DNA from: Janthinobacterium agaricidamnosum
GTDB taxonomy: Bacteria > Pseudomonadota > Gammaproteobacteria > Burkholderiales > Burkholderiaceae_D
Assembly: GCF_003667705.1 (NCBI RefSeq)
Contig: NZ_CP033019.1
Span: 5,642,001 to 5,706,000 of the forward strand
DNA length: 64,000 nt
Direction of reading: 5' to 3'
Below are positions 9,077 through 19,685 of this stretch, one piece after another (the first letter of the stretch is position 1; every line of letters starts with the position of its first letter). The position numbers and the translations under genes are program-made. The notes beneath the pieces were generated by a model. That model was not told where the DNA came from and made no database searches. It was given only the letters and a program-made list of their open reading frames with translations.

Positions 9077-10254
9077 GGCATTTCCTTGGCGCCATACACT
9101 GCCTGGCACAGTTCCGTGACGAACGGTCCCGCCATGCCCTCCAATGCCGTATTCGTAAACGCCACCACGGACAGTTCCTGCGCCGGGTCGACAAACCACG
9201 AGTGGCCATACGTGCCGCCCATGCGCCACGTGCCCGCAGACTCCGGCGTGGCGGCGGCAAGCGGGTCCGTCAAGACCGTGAACCCCAGGCCGAAGCCGCG
9301 TCCCGGCCAGAACGGCAAGTCGAAACCGCCCGTCTGGTTTGCTCCCATCTGGCGCGCCAGCGCTGGCGGCAGCAGCGGCGCGCCGCCCAGTCGCAGGGTT
9401 TCCAGCAGGCGCATGAAATCGGGGGCGGAGCCGACCATGCCGGCGCCGCCGGACGGATACGCGTGCGCGTCGAGCGCCCTTGCTGGCGACAAGGTAAAGC
9501 CGGCCATGCCTTCGAGAAACGGCAGATGGTCTTCCCCCTCGTCCAGCAAACGGCGCGGCCGGGCTTCTTCCGCTGCGCGGTCCGCATACGCGACGGCCAG
9601 GCGCGCCGCGTCCGTGGCCATAAAACCCGTGTCGTGCATGGCCAGCGGCGCCGTCACCAGCTGTGCCACGGCCTGCGCCAGCGGCAAACCCGTCACCGCT
9701 TCGATCACGGCGCCCAGCACGTCGGTGGCGATCGAATACGCCCAGCGCGCACCCGGTGCAGACGCGAGCGGCACGGTAGCGAGGCGGCGCAGGTTGTCCT
9801 CCAAGGAAATGCGGGACGCGTCCATGCCGTCCGACACGCCCGCCCGTGCATACGCCCCGCCCGGCGGCTGGAAAAAGCCGTAGTCGAGCCCGGCCGTGTG
9901 CGTGAGCAAGTGGCGCACGGTCATCGCCGCCACGGCGCCGTCCGGCTGGCGCGGCGCAAAATACGGCAGCCAGCGCGCCACCGGGTCGTCCAGGCCCAGG
10001 CGGTTCTGCCCCACCAGCGCCAGCGCGGCCGTGGAGACGATGGGTTTGCTGACCGAGGCCAGGCGGAAGACGGCGTCTTCCTCCATGGGCGTGCCCGCTT
10101 CGCGGTCCAGGTGGCCGGCGGCGCGGCGATAGATTTCCTGGCCACACTGGCGCACCAGCACCACGGCGCCCACCAGGCGCTGCTGATGCAGCACGGCATC
10201 AAGCAAGGGGTCAATGCGGGCGGCCAAGGCCGCGGGAGAGAAGTTGTACATCAT
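9073..10254 (-). CDS. Class C beta-lactamase-fold serine hydrolase
   Basis: 393-residue serine hydrolase of the beta-lactamase/transpeptidase-like fold. The nucleophile motif SxxK is S67-V-S-K70 in FRLASVSKPIVS; the second motif is Y173-S-I (the usual third residue Asn is Ile), and the C-terminal KTG-like box appears as YGHSW. No signal peptide is seen (it begins MMYNFSPAAL), so it is predicted cytoplasmic, arguing for an esterase/EstB-like or peptidase role rather than antibiotic resistance. First gene of a coupled pair with the MFS transporter, divergent from the LysR gene at 10368. Confidence 0.88.
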   Translation of the reverse strand: MMYNFSPAALAARIDPLLDAVLHQQRLVGAVVLVRQCGQEIYRRAAGHLDREAGTPMEEDAVFRLASVSKPIVSTAALALVGQNRLGLDDPVARWLPYFAPRQPDGAVAAMTVRHLLTHTAGLDYGFFQPPGGAYARAGVSDGMDASRISLEDNLRRLATVPLASAPGARWAYSIATDVLGAVIEAVTGLPLAQAVAQLVTAPLAMHDTGFMATDAARLAVAYADRAAEEARPRRLLDEGEDHLPFLEGMAGFTLSPARALDAHAYPSGGAGMVGSAPDFMRLLETLRLGGAPLLPPALARQMGANQTGGFDLPFWPGRGFGLGFTVLTDPLAAATPESAGTWRMGGTYGHSWFVDPAQELSVVAFTNTALEGMAGPFVTELCQAVYGAKEMP

Positions 10255-10367
10255 GGCTCAGCCTTTCAAATGATCAGGCTGCCAAGGTAAGCGAGACGCG
10301 ATCAAAGAAAAACAGGCTATAGTTTCTGTCTGTGCGGACGTTGACATCCGCAATCAAAAGGAAAACC

Positions 10368-11258
10368 ATGGATAATCTGGCGGGATTCACGGCCTTCGTG
10401 CAGGCGGCGGAAACGCGCAGTTTTGTCGCGGCGGGCCGGGTGCTCGGCATTTCCGCCTCGGCCGTGGGCAAGAGCATCGCGCGGCTGGAAGAGCGGCTCG
10501 GCGTGCGTCTGTTTCACCGCAGCACGCGCAGCATCGCGCTGACCAGCGAGGGTACCGTGTTTCTCGAGCGCTGCCGGCGCATCCTGGGCGAAATCGAAGC
10601 GGCCGAGCTGGAGTTATCGAACAGCAAGCGCGCGCCGCAAGGCCGGCTGCGCGTCAGCCTGCCGCAGGTGGGCAGCCTGCTCAATCCCGTGCTGGCGGCC
10701 TTTGCGCGTGCCTATCCGCAGGTGGAACTCGACCTCGATTTCAGCGACCGCCGGGTCGACGTCATCGAAGAGGGATATGACGCCGTCGTGCGCGCGGGAG
10801 AAAGCGCCGACAGCCGTTTGATGAGCCGCCAGCTGGGCCAGTTCCAGCTGCAACTGGTGGCCTCGCCAGCCTATCTGGCGCGCAACGGCACGCCCGCGCT
10901 GCCGGCCGACCTGGCCCGCCACACTTGTTTGCTGTACAAGTTTCCCAGCAGCGGCAAGGTCGAGGCGTGGCCCTTGCCCGAGTGGCATGCCCTGCACGCG
11001 GCCGGCTTGCCGACTGTGCTCAACTGCAACAATGTCGACACCCTGCTGCACTTTGCCGAAAGCGGCCTGGGCATCGCCGCCCTGCCCGACTTTGCCGCGC
11101 GCGCGGCGCTGACGGCGGGCCGCTTGCAGCCGGTGCTGGACGCGCACCGCCGGCACGATGGCGCCTTTCGCATCCTGTGGCCCAGCAGCCGCCACCTGAC
11201 GCCGAAACTGCGCGCCTTCATCGACTTCCTCGCCATGCACGTGTTTCCGGAAAACTAA
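10368..11258 (+). CDS. LysR-family transcriptional regulator
   Basis: 296-residue LTTR. Residues 1-60 are the winged helix-turn-helix (MDNLAGFTAFVQAAETRSFVAAGRVLGISASAVGKSIARLEERLGVRLFHR), and about 90-290 the periplasmic-binding-like effector domain. The ATG at 10368 is preceded by AAAAGGAAAACC; an upstream start 36 bp earlier has no good ribosome site. It is divergent from the serine hydrolase/MFS pair over 113 bp, so that pair is the probable target. The LysR subgroup resembles those regulating small oxidoreductase or efflux operons. Confidence 0.93.
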   Translation: MDNLAGFTAFVQAAETRSFVAAGRVLGISASAVGKSIARLEERLGVRLFHRSTRSIALTSEGTVFLERCRRILGEIEAAELELSNSKRAPQGRLRVSLPQVGSLLNPVLAAFARAYPQVELDLDFSDRRVDVIEEGYDAVVRAGESADSRLMSRQLGQFQLQLVASPAYLARNGTPALPADLARHTCLLYKFPSSGKVEAWPLPEWHALHAAGLPTVLNCNNVDTLLHFAESGLGIAALPDFAARAALTAGRLQPVLDAHRRHDGAFRILWPSSRHLTPKLRAFIDFLAMHVFPEN

Positions 11259-11465
11259 GCCCGCACCCGGCGCCGCGCTCGTTGTTTCCACACGACAACT
11301 TATTTAATTTGCTACCATTTTTTAAACTTTTCGCGGACTTGATACAAGTTTTTGTATTGCAGTGCGGAATTTTGAGGAACAATTACAGGCTGGCTGCCCT
11401 TACGTATAAACCCGTAGCCTTGGCCTGTCGACGTTTTCCCTCACTTCCGCAATACGAAAGCAATC

Positions 11466-13178
11466 ATGTCACTTACACAATTCAAAATCGGCACCCGGCT
11501 CGGGATCGGATTTGCTGTCGTTCTCGGTCTGCTGGTGGCCGTCTTGCTCGTCGGCCTGTACTCCATGGGGCAACTGAGCGCACGCACGCACGACATCGTG
11601 GCCGATAAGAACGTCAAGATGGCGGCCGCCAATACCATGAGCGACAACGTGCGCAACATTACCCTGGCGATCACCAGCATTGTGGTGGCGCCGACGGAAG
11701 CGCTGGTGCAGGCGGAACTGGCCAAGATCGGCGAAGCACGCAAGAAATACGGCGCCGCCAAGGAAACCCTGCAAAAGAAAATTTCGACAGACAAGGAAAC
11801 GGCGCTGATGGCTGAACTGGACGCGGCCCTGAAATCGGGCGCGCCGCTGAACAACAAGGTCATCGAGCTGCGCAATGCGGGCCAGACGGATGAAGCGATC
11901 GCCTTTTTGACGCAGCAGGCGGCGCCGAGCCTGAAACGCGTGCTGGGCGCGCTCGACAGCCTGGTCGCGTATGAAGGCGAGCAGGCGGCCCAGGCGGCAA
12001 CGGACGCCGAAACGCTGAGCAACAGTGCGCGCGCTTCCATGATTACCTTGGGCAGCGTGGCCGTGCTGCTGGGCGCTTTTGTTGCCTGGATCATCACGCG
12101 CTCGATCACCCAGCCCATCAATGCGGCCGTGGCCGTGGCCGAAACCGTGGCCTCGGGCGACTTGTCGTCGCACATCGTCGTCAATTCCAGCGATGAAACG
12201 GGCCGCCTGCTGGGAGCCCTGAAAGCCATGAACACGAGCTTGCTGAGCGTGGTGGCGCAAGTGCGCAACGGTACGGATGCGATTTCCACGGCGTCGAGCG
12301 AAATTGCCGCAGGCAACCTCGACCTGTCGTCACGCACGGAAGAGCAAGCCAGTTCGCTGGAAGAAACGGCGTCGGCCATGGAAGAGCTGACCTCGACCGT
12401 GAAACAGAACGCGGACAATGCGCGCCAGGCGAACCAGTTGGCGAAAAGCGCGTCGGAAGTGGCCGTGCGCGGCGGCAGCATCGTCGCGCAAGTGGTCGAC
12501 ACCATGGGCTCGATCAATGACTCGTCGAAGAAAATCGTCGACATCATCGGCGTCATCGACGGCATCGCCTTCCAGACCAACATCCTGGCCTTGAACGCGG
12601 CAGTGGAAGCGGCGCGCGCGGGCGAACAAGGCCGTGGCTTCGCCGTCGTCGCCACCGAGGTACGCAATCTGGCGCACCGTTCGGCCTCGGCCGCCAAGGA
12701 GATCAAGGAACTGATCGCCGCTTCGGTCGCCAACGTGGACACGGGTTCGCGCCTCGTCAATGAAGCGGGCCAGACCATGGGCGACATCGTCGACAGCATC
12801 GTGCGCGTGACCGACATCATGGGCGAAATCACCTCCGCCACGCACGAGCAGACCATCGGCATCGAACAGATCAACATGGCCATTGCCCAGATGGATGAAG
12901 TGACGCAGCAAAACGCGGCCCTGGTGGAAGAAGCGGCGGCCGCCTCGCAAAGCATGCAAGAACAGGCGGGCGAACTGGCGCACGTGGTGGGCTTCTTTAA
13001 AACCGGCAACCATGTTGCCAGCGTCAGCAAGCTGACGCCTGTGCGCGCCACGCCGGCAGCGGCTGCGCCCGCCATCGCGCGCCCCGCAGCCAAGCCCGCA
13101 CCCGTACGCCAGGCCGTCGCGGCCGCGCCGGCGCGCCGCAGCAATGCCGCCGCCGAAAGCGAATGGGAAGAGTTTTAA
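11466..13178 (+). CDS. Methyl-accepting chemotaxis protein, 4HB sensor type
   Basis: 570-residue chemoreceptor. TM1 is at about 11-33, the periplasmic four-helix-bundle sensor at 34-188, TM2 at 191-212, HAMP at about 212-265, and the signalling domain has the conserved tip [21 protein letters not shown]. The linker after about residue 515 is Ala/Pro-rich and ends in EWEEF, like the receptor at 922-2652. The two share nearly the same signalling domain but different sensor domains, so they are paralogues feeding one array. A strong terminator follows at 13231. Ligand unknown. Confidence 0.93.
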   Translation: MSLTQFKIGTRLGIGFAVVLGLLVAVLLVGLYSMGQLSARTHDIVADKNVKMAAANTMSDNVRNITLAITSIVVAPTEALVQAELAKIGEARKKYGAAKETLQKKISTDKETALMAELDAALKSGAPLNNKVIELRNAGQTDEAIAFLTQQAAPSLKRVLGALDSLVAYEGEQAAQAATDAETLSNSARASMITLGSVAVLLGAFVAWIITRSITQPINAAVAVAETVASGDLSSHIVVNSSDETGRLLGALKAMNTSLLSVVAQVRNGTDAISTASSEIAAGNLDLSSRTEEQASSLEETASAMEELTSTVKQNADNARQANQLAKSASEVAVRGGSIVAQVVDTMGSINDSSKKIVDIIGVIDGIAFQTNILALNAAVEAARAGEQGRGFAVVATEVRNLAHRSASAAKEIKELIAASVANVDTGSRLVNEAGQTMGDIVDSIVRVTDIMGEITSATHEQTIGIEQINMAIAQMDEVTQQNAALVEEAAAASQSMQEQAGELAHVVGFFKTGNHVASVSKLTPVRATPAAAAPAIARPAAKPAPVRQAVAAAPARRSNAAAESEWEEF

Positions 13179-13230
13179 AACACCCGTGTTAATACCAGAG
13201 TTTTAACACCCGGCAACATCGCAACGGGGA

Positions 13231-13264
13231 AAGCCAGGCAGGAAGTTGCTGCCTGGCTTTTTTT
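13231..13264 (+). terminator. Rho-independent terminator after chemoreceptor
   Basis: AAGCCAGGCAG pairs with CTGCCTGGCTT around a short loop, followed by seven or more T. It lies 52 bp after the chemoreceptor stop and separates it from the helicase gene. Confidence 0.9.
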
Positions 13265-13378
13265 CGTCCGCCAATACCACTTTTTTTGCGGCAAAGCCCG
13301 CGCAATAGACAAAAGTGCAAAACGTGCAGCACGCATACGCTTTACAATCCTCGCTCGCTTTACAAAATATTGGTCATC

Positions 13379-16300
13379 ATGAATCAGGCAGAACAGCAGC
13401 GCCTCCTGGCTATCCTGGAGTATTGGCACAAGATCGAATTCTTTATCCCGTTTGACCTGAATCAAATCACGGACGTTGAAGACCAATCCACCGTGCGTCT
13501 CCTCCACCGCGAACAGCTGGCGCAAATGCCGCCGCAGTTCGCCACGCAGTGGCCAGTCCCTTCCGACCGCGAGATCGACGGCTTTTCACTGTTCCTCGGC
13601 GTGTTCGACAAGGCCGAAATCAACAAGGCTTGCCCGCCGGCCAACGGCCCGGAAAACATTGCCGAGACAGAAAAAACAGAGCTGCTGGGACGCTCGTGCT
13701 TTGCCCGCATTAACCTCAATGCGCTGGGCGAGCCGCAGTTCGATCCCGTCTCCGTGTCGACCTTGCCGTGGGCCCTGGGCCGCGCCCGCACGCCAGACTG
13801 GTCGGGCCTGAGCCTGGACGCCTTCAGCGACAGCCAGCTGGTGCTGCAGGACAGCCTGCGCAACTTTGCCGCCGCCCGCGCCCCGCAGCCAGTGACGGAC
13901 GAGGCAGGCAATGTCTCGGCGCCCCTGTCCGGCATGGAAATCGCGGCCCTGGCCGACCTGCTGCGCGACTGGGCCGGCTTCCACCCGTCCGCCGGCCAGC
14001 CGCTGGCCGTGCTGGAATTGCGCACGCGCAAGAAACGCGCGGCCGTGACGGAAGGCGACCTGGTTGAGGCCAGCCAGAACCGCAGCCTGGACTTTGGCGA
14101 CGCGGTGGAGCCATCGATCGATATCCTCAACAGTTTTTACCTCGATGACCTGGAACAGATCATCCGCGCCTTGCGTGGGGGCAAGTTGCCGGCGACGGTG
14201 GCCGCCTACCTGACGCCGCTGGCGCAGGACGAGCGCATCGACCTGTACAGCCCGGCCGGACGCCAGGCACTGGCCGCCATGCTCAATCCCGCGAACATGA
14301 GCCGGGGACACTGGCTGGAAGACGCCAGCTACGCCATGAGCCTGATGCAGCAGTTCGCCATCCATGGCGCGCGCACGGGCTTGAGCGAACGCGGCATCTT
14401 TTCCGTCAACGGCCCGCCCGGCACGGGCAAGACGACGTTATTGCGCGAATTGTTTGCCGACAACATCGTGCGCCGCGCCAGCGTGCTGTCCTGCCTGGAC
14501 CGCGCCGGCGACGCCTTCATCGGCAAGGTGGCCGTGGCCTTCGAAGGCGTGCGCGACCCGATCACCATCGCCCGCTTGCGCCCGGAATTGACGGGCTTTG
14601 AAATGGTCGTCGCCTCGTCGAACAATGCGGCGGTGGAAAATATTTCCGGCGACCTCCCAAAACCGAAACAGCTGGGCAAGGAATGGGCGCGCACGCGTTA
14701 CTTTGAAAGCGTGGCGCGCCGCGTGGTGGCCGATGGCAATGGCGCCAACCGTGCCCTGGACGAGACGGAAGCGCCATGGGGCTTGATGTCCTGCGCGCTG
14801 GGCAATAGCGCCAACCGCCGCCGCTTCGTCAGCAATTTTTATGACGATGACTGGGACAAGAGCACGGCGCGCAAGACGCCGAATGCACAGAATATCCGCC
14901 AGTGGCTGGCCAGCTACCAGGGCGTGAGCTTCGCCCAGGCCGCGCGCGAGTTCCGCGAAACGGAACATGTGGTGGAAAAGGCCCTGGCCGAGCACGCCCA
15001 ATACGCGGCCCTGTGGCAAGCCGTGGGCACGTGCACGGAAGCCGATTTTATCCAGGCCAGCCAGCAGGCGTTGATTGAAGCCGAGCAAGAGATGGATGCA
15101 GCGAATGGCGCCCTGTCCGGCGCGCTGGCGCAGCAGGACACCCTGCTCGCCAGCAAGAAGGAATTGCTGGAAGAAGAGCGCCTGGTGGCGTTGACGCAAC
15201 CGGGCTTTTTTGCCCGCCTGTTCCGCACGGCCCCGGCGCGCGCCTACAAGGACGCCGTCGTGGCCAACGCCGAAGCGCAGCGCCAGGCCGCGCGCGACGT
15301 GTCCGCCATCAAGCTGCTGCTCAAGGGCGAGCTGGAGCCGCGCTGCGAGCGGGCCCGCAACAGCCTGCACATTGCCCTGCGCACGGCGCAATCGCGCCAG
15401 CGCGAATGGGATGACAGCACGGAATTGCTGCGCCGCGCACGCCTGCGCTTTCCCACCATCATCGCGCCGGCCACCCTGGACGAACTGGACGGCGACGCCC
15501 TGCAGATAGGCGGCCTGTGGCATGAACCGGCGCTGGCGCGCCTGCGCTCGCGCCTGTTCGCCAAGGCCCTGGCCCTGCACGAAGCGTGGCTGGCGGAAGT
15601 GGCGAAGAAGGGCGGACCCGGCTTTGGCGGCAACTTGCTGGCCGTGTCGAAATTGCTGAAAAACAAGCGCGCGTATGACCAGTCGCACGTCGCCATGGTC
15701 TGGCACAGCCTGTTCATGGTGGTGCCTGTCGTGTCGACCACGTTCGCCTCGTTCGCGCGCCAGTTCCAGGGCATGAGTCCCGAATCGCTGGGCTGGCTGT
15801 TCATCGATGAAGCGGGCCAGGCCGTGCCGCAAGCGGCGCTGGGCAGCCTGTGGCGCGCCAAGCGCGCCGTCGTCGTGGGCGACCCGCTGCAGATCGAACC
15901 CGTGTTCACGGTGCCGGGCCGCCTCGTGCAGACCCTGTCCGCCCTGTCGCCGCATACGCAGGATGGCAGCTACGCGCCGACTTCCGTTTCCGTGCAGACC
16001 CTGGCCGACAAGGCCAACCGCTATGGCGCAACGGTCGGCACCGGCAGCGCGCAGCCCCTGTGGATCGGCAGCCCCCTGCGCGTGCACCGCCGCTGCGTCG
16101 AACCGATGTTTTCGCTGGCCAACAGCATCGCCTACGAAGACAAGATGGTGTATGGGCTGGCTGAACGCACGCCGCCGGCCGGCGCGCGGGGCCTGACGCG
16201 GGGACCGAGCCGCTGGATCGACGCCGTCGGCGCCGTCAGCTACAAGCAGGTGGTGCCCGTGCAGCTCGATTTCGTGCTGGAAGTGCTGTTGAAACTGTAT

Positions 16301-16717
16301 CGCCGCGACGGCAAGCTGCCGGACATGTATGTGATTACGCCGTTCAAGGCCGTGCGCAACGAACTGCGTTCGCGCATCGTCGACATGGACTGGGACCGCC
16401 GCCTCGGCTACGGCAAGGCGCCGACGGCGCGCGAACTGCGCCAGTGGAGCAGTCAGATGGTCGGCACCGTGCATACCTTCCAGGGCAAGGAACAAAGCGT
16501 GGTCATGCTGGTCCTGGGCGCCGACGACAGCACGGCCGGCGCCGCGCAATGGGCGGCGGCCACGCCGAATTTGCTCAACGTGGCCCTGACGCGCGCGCAG
16601 CATTATGTGTACATCGTCGGCAACCCGCTGCTGTGGGGCCAGTTGCCGCATTTTGCACCGGCGTGCGCGCAATTGCCGCATACGGGCATGCATGAGTTTT
16701 TGGTGGAAATGGGCTGA
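13379..16717 (+). CDS. Large UPF1-like superfamily 1 helicase/AAA ATPase
   Basis: 1112-residue predicted nucleic-acid helicase. The Walker A motif GPPGTGKT is at residues 345-352, Walker B FIDEAGQ at 808-814 and motif III VVVGDPLQIEP around 832-842. The C-terminal RecA domain has HTFQGKEQS at about 1032 and NVALTRAQHYVYIVGN near 1070, the SF1/UPF1-DNA2 set. Between the Walker motifs is a long insert, about residues 510-720, rich in Glu, Gln, Ala and Arg and probably coiled coil. The N-terminal 340 residues are not recognised. No nuclease or second subunit gene is adjacent, so it is a single-gene unit. Stand-alone helicases of this class include anti-phage and RNA-processing proteins; which applies here cannot be told. 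The ATG at 13379 starts just after the -10-like AT-rich segment. Confidence 0.85.
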   Translation: MNQAEQQRLLAILEYWHKIEFFIPFDLNQITDVEDQSTVRLLHREQLAQMPPQFATQWPVPSDREIDGFSLFLGVFDKAEINKACPPANGPENIAETEKTELLGRSCFARINLNALGEPQFDPVSVSTLPWALGRARTPDWSGLSLDAFSDSQLVLQDSLRNFAAARAPQPVTDEAGNVSAPLSGMEIAALADLLRDWAGFHPSAGQPLAVLELRTRKKRAAVTEGDLVEASQNRSLDFGDAVEPSIDILNSFYLDDLEQIIRALRGGKLPATVAAYLTPLAQDERIDLYSPAGRQALAAMLNPANMSRGHWLEDASYAMSLMQQFAIHGARTGLSERGIFSVNGPPGTGKTTLLRELFADNIVRRASVLSCLDRAGDAFIGKVAVAFEGVRDPITIARLRPELTGFEMVVASSNNAAVENISGDLPKPKQLGKEWARTRYFESVARRVVADGNGANRALDETEAPWGLMSCALGNSANRRRFVSNFYDDDWDKSTARKTPNAQNIRQWLASYQGVSFAQAAREFRETEHVVEKALAEHAQYAALWQAVGTCTEADFIQASQQALIEAEQEMDAANGALSGALAQQDTLLASKKELLEEERLVALTQPGFFARLFRTAPARAYKDAVVANAEAQRQAARDVSAIKLLLKGELEPRCERARNSLHIALRTAQSRQREWDDSTELLRRARLRFPTIIAPATLDELDGDALQIGGLWHEPALARLRSRLFAKALALHEAWLAEVAKKGGPGFGGNLLAVSKLLKNKRAYDQSHVAMVWHSLFMVVPVVSTTFASFARQFQGMSPESLGWLFIDEAGQAVPQAALGSLWRAKRAVVVGDPLQIEPVFTVPGRLVQTLSALSPHTQDGSYAPTSVSVQTLADKANRYGATVGTGSAQPLWIGSPLRVHRRCVEPMFSLANSIAYEDKMVYGLAERTPPAGARGLTRGPSRWIDAVGAVSYKQVVPVQLDFVLEVLLKLYRRDGKLPDMYVITPFKAVRNELRSRIVDMDWDRRLGYGKAPTARELRQWSSQMVGTVHTFQGKEQSVVMLVLGADDSTAGAAQWAAATPNLLNVALTRAQHYVYIVGNPLLWGQLPHFAPACAQLPHTGMHEFLVEMG

Positions 16718-16726
16718 TTGGCAGGC

Positions 16727-16820
16727 GTAGGTCGGATTAGCGCCCCAGCGCGTAATCCGACAACATTGTTGGCCGCTCTTGTCGGATTACGCGCGGCTAC
16801 GCCCCGCTAATCCGACCTAC
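16727..16820. repeat. REP-like inverted pair (GTAGGTCGGATTAGCG family)
   Basis: A 35-bp copy at 16727-16761 and an oppositely oriented 40-bp copy at 16781-16820 face each other around 19 bp. Each is itself a near palindrome (GTAGGTCGGATTAGCG ... CGTAATCCGAC). It starts 10 bp after the helicase stop. Further copies are at 16957-16996 and 18237-18268. Palindromes of this GGATTAGCG/CGTAATCC type are widespread intergenic repeats in proteobacteria. Confidence 0.85.
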
Positions 16821-16827
16821 GTTGCTG

Positions 16828-16953
16828 CGCCGGGAAGACCAAGGTAAACGTCGTGGCGGCCGCGTCGGACGCCACACTCGCGCTGCCGCCGTATAACTGC
16901 ACGATGGCCGTGACGCAGGCCATGCCCAGGCCTGCGGAAGCGGCCGAATCGCT
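16828..16953 (-). pseudogene. Relic of a histidine kinase 3' end
   Basis: About 42 codons homologous to the last residues of the kinase at 18285-19685, on the same strand. The relic reads SDSAASAGLGMACVTAIVQL then [20 protein letters not shown]; the intact gene reads [20 protein letters not shown] and so on. The G2 box and the C-terminal strand are kept with about eight substitutions, so this is a diverged paralogue's tail and not a recent copy. It is cut at its 5' side exactly where the REP copy at 16957 begins (shared GTCGG), and it reads into the other REP at its 3' side. Without promoter, start or the rest of the protein it is non-functional. Confidence 0.8.
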
Positions 16954-16956
16954 ATT

Positions 16957-16996
16957 GTCGGATTACGCGCGGCTACGCCCCGCTAATCCGACCTAC
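16957..16996. repeat. REP-like palindrome, identical copy
   Basis: All 40 bp match 16781-16820 exactly and in the same orientation. It is followed at 17001-17019 by another 19-bp match to the extreme kinase 3' end (CTGCACCGGGAAAACCAAG), so the unit REP plus kinase tail is repeated before the IS element interrupts it. Confidence 0.85.
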
Positions 16997-17019
16997 TTTC
17001 CTGCACCGGGAAAACCAAG

Positions 17020-18236
<1,217 letters not shown>

Positions 18237-18268
18237 GGTCGGATTAGCGCGCAAGCGCGTAATCCGAC
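18237..18268. repeat. REP-like palindrome next to IS right end
   Basis: GGTCGGATTAGCG ... CGTAATCCGAC, the fourth copy of the family found at 16727-16820 and 16957-16996. It abuts the IS110 element on one side and lies 16 bp before the stop codon of the intact histidine kinase gene on the other. Confidence 0.8.
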
Positions 18269-18284
18269 ACCACCACCGTCAATA

Positions 18285-19685
18285 TTACGCCGGGAAAACC
18301 AAGGTAAATGTCGTGGCGGCAGCGTCGGATGCGACCGTCGCGCTGCCGCCATGCAACTGCATGATGGCCGTGACGATGGCCAGCCCTAATCCTGTGGAGG
18401 CGGCCGAGTCGCTGCGGGCCGGGTCGGCGCGGTAGAAGCGCTCGAACAGGTGCGGCAAATGGCGCGCGGGGATGGCGGGGCCGAGGTTGCTTACGCTCAG
18501 TTCCACGCCCTCGTTGGTCGCGTGCGAACGCATTAAAATCGTGCTGCCGGGCGCCGCGTGGCGGATGGCGTTCGACAGCAAATTGCCGAGCGCGCGGCGC
18601 AGCAGTTGCGGCTCGGCCGTCACTGCGCCGCTGCCGTGGCAGGCCAGCGCCAGCTCGCGCTCTTCGGCCAGGCCTTCAAAGAAATCGGCCAGGCGCAAGA
18701 ACTCGTCCTGCACGGGCAAGACTTGCTTGACGAGCACCATTTCATCCTGCTGCGCGCGCGCCAGAAACAGCATGCTGTCGATCATGCGCGACAGCCGTTC
18801 CAGCTCTTCCACATTCGACGATACCAGCTGTTCATACTCGTGCGCACTGCGCGGGCGGGCCAGCATGACCTGGCTTTGCCCCAGCAGATTGGTGACGGGC
18901 GTGCGAAATTCATGCGCCAGATCGGCGGAAAACTGCGACAGCCGCGCATAGCCTTCCTGCAGGCGCGCCAGCATGGCGTTCAAGGCCTGGATCAGGGGCA
19001 GCAGTTCCGTGGGCGCGCCGCGTGCCTCGAGCTGCTGCCCCAGCTTGCCCGGCCGCACGAGGGCCGCATGGGCGGCGATATTGCGCAGCGGCCGCAAGCC
19101 CCGCAGCAGCATCACGCTGGCCAGAATCGCCGCCACCAGCGCGCTGATGGCCACGGAGACGACGATCTGCCAGCGGTAGGCGGCGAACATGGCCGTGCGG
19201 TCGCCGTAGACCCGGGCGACGGCAATATCGGCCATCTGCGCCGGCTCGCCGATGCGCGCGCTGGCCGCCACGACCCGGGCCGGATAACCGTCGCGGCTGG
19301 TCCAGCTGACGATGTCGCTGGCCGTCACGGGCGCATCGACGGCCACGGGAACAGCATGCGCGACGTGCTCGCCGTTCGGATTGACATCGATCAAACGCGT
19401 GCCATCGGCGCGCACGATGCGCACCAGGGAATTCTCTTGGCCGCTCATGGTGTCGCGGAAATACTGGGGCCGCTCGCGGATGATATCGAGGGTGCCGGCA
19501 TTGCCCAGCAATTGCTGAATCTGCCGCAGTTTTCCCAGCAACAAAATGTCGTCGCGGCGCTCGATTTCCGCCACAAAGGAACGGTACAGATGCATGCCCA
19601 GCCCGGCCGACACGAGCGCCACGATCAGCACGAAGACGAGCGTCACGCGCAGGGTCAGCGAGCGCCGCAGTTCCGCCAGCTTCAT
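18285..19685 (-). CDS. Heavy-metal/oxidant-type sensor histidine kinase (CusS/HprS-like)
   Basis: 466-residue membrane kinase. TM1 is at 13-33, a periplasmic domain of about 135 residues follows, TM2 is at 172-194, HAMP at about 195-248, the phosphoacceptor H258 in [16 protein letters not shown], and the ATPase domain ends with N-box NLLSNAIRH and G2 box STGLGLAIV. The start overlaps the stop of the response regulator by 4 bp, so the pair is one coupled operon with the regulator first. This class is usually called CusS-like. Because the operon is divergent from an exported 5-hydroxyisourate hydrolase gene, as HprRS (YedWV) is in E. coli, an oxidant-sensing role is equally likely. Confidence 0.9.
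   Translation of the reverse strand: MKLAELRRSLTLRVTLVFVLIVALVSAGLGMHLYRSFVAEIERRDDILLLGKLRQIQQLLGNAGTLDIIRERPQYFRDTMSGQENSLVRIVRADGTRLIDVNPNGEHVAHAVPVAVDAPVTASDIVSWTSRDGYPARVVAASARIGEPAQMADIAVARVYGDRTAMFAAYRWQIVVSVAISALVAAILASVMLLRGLRPLRNIAAHAALVRPGKLGQQLEARGAPTELLPLIQALNAMLARLQEGYARLSQFSADLAHEFRTPVTNLLGQSQVMLARPRSAHEYEQLVSSNVEELERLSRMIDSMLFLARAQQDEMVLVKQVLPVQDEFLRLADFFEGLAEERELALACHGSGAVTAEPQLLRRALGNLLSNAIRHAAPGSTILMRSHATNEGVELSVSNLGPAIPARHLPHLFERFYRADPARSDSAASTGLGLAIVTAIMQLHGGSATVASDAAATTFTLVFPA

Noticed and set aside
9077..10147. Long upstream extension of the MFS frame
   Set aside because: Overlaps the serine hydrolase gene on the same strand in another frame; Arg/Gly-rich composition is typical of out-of-frame GC-rich DNA.
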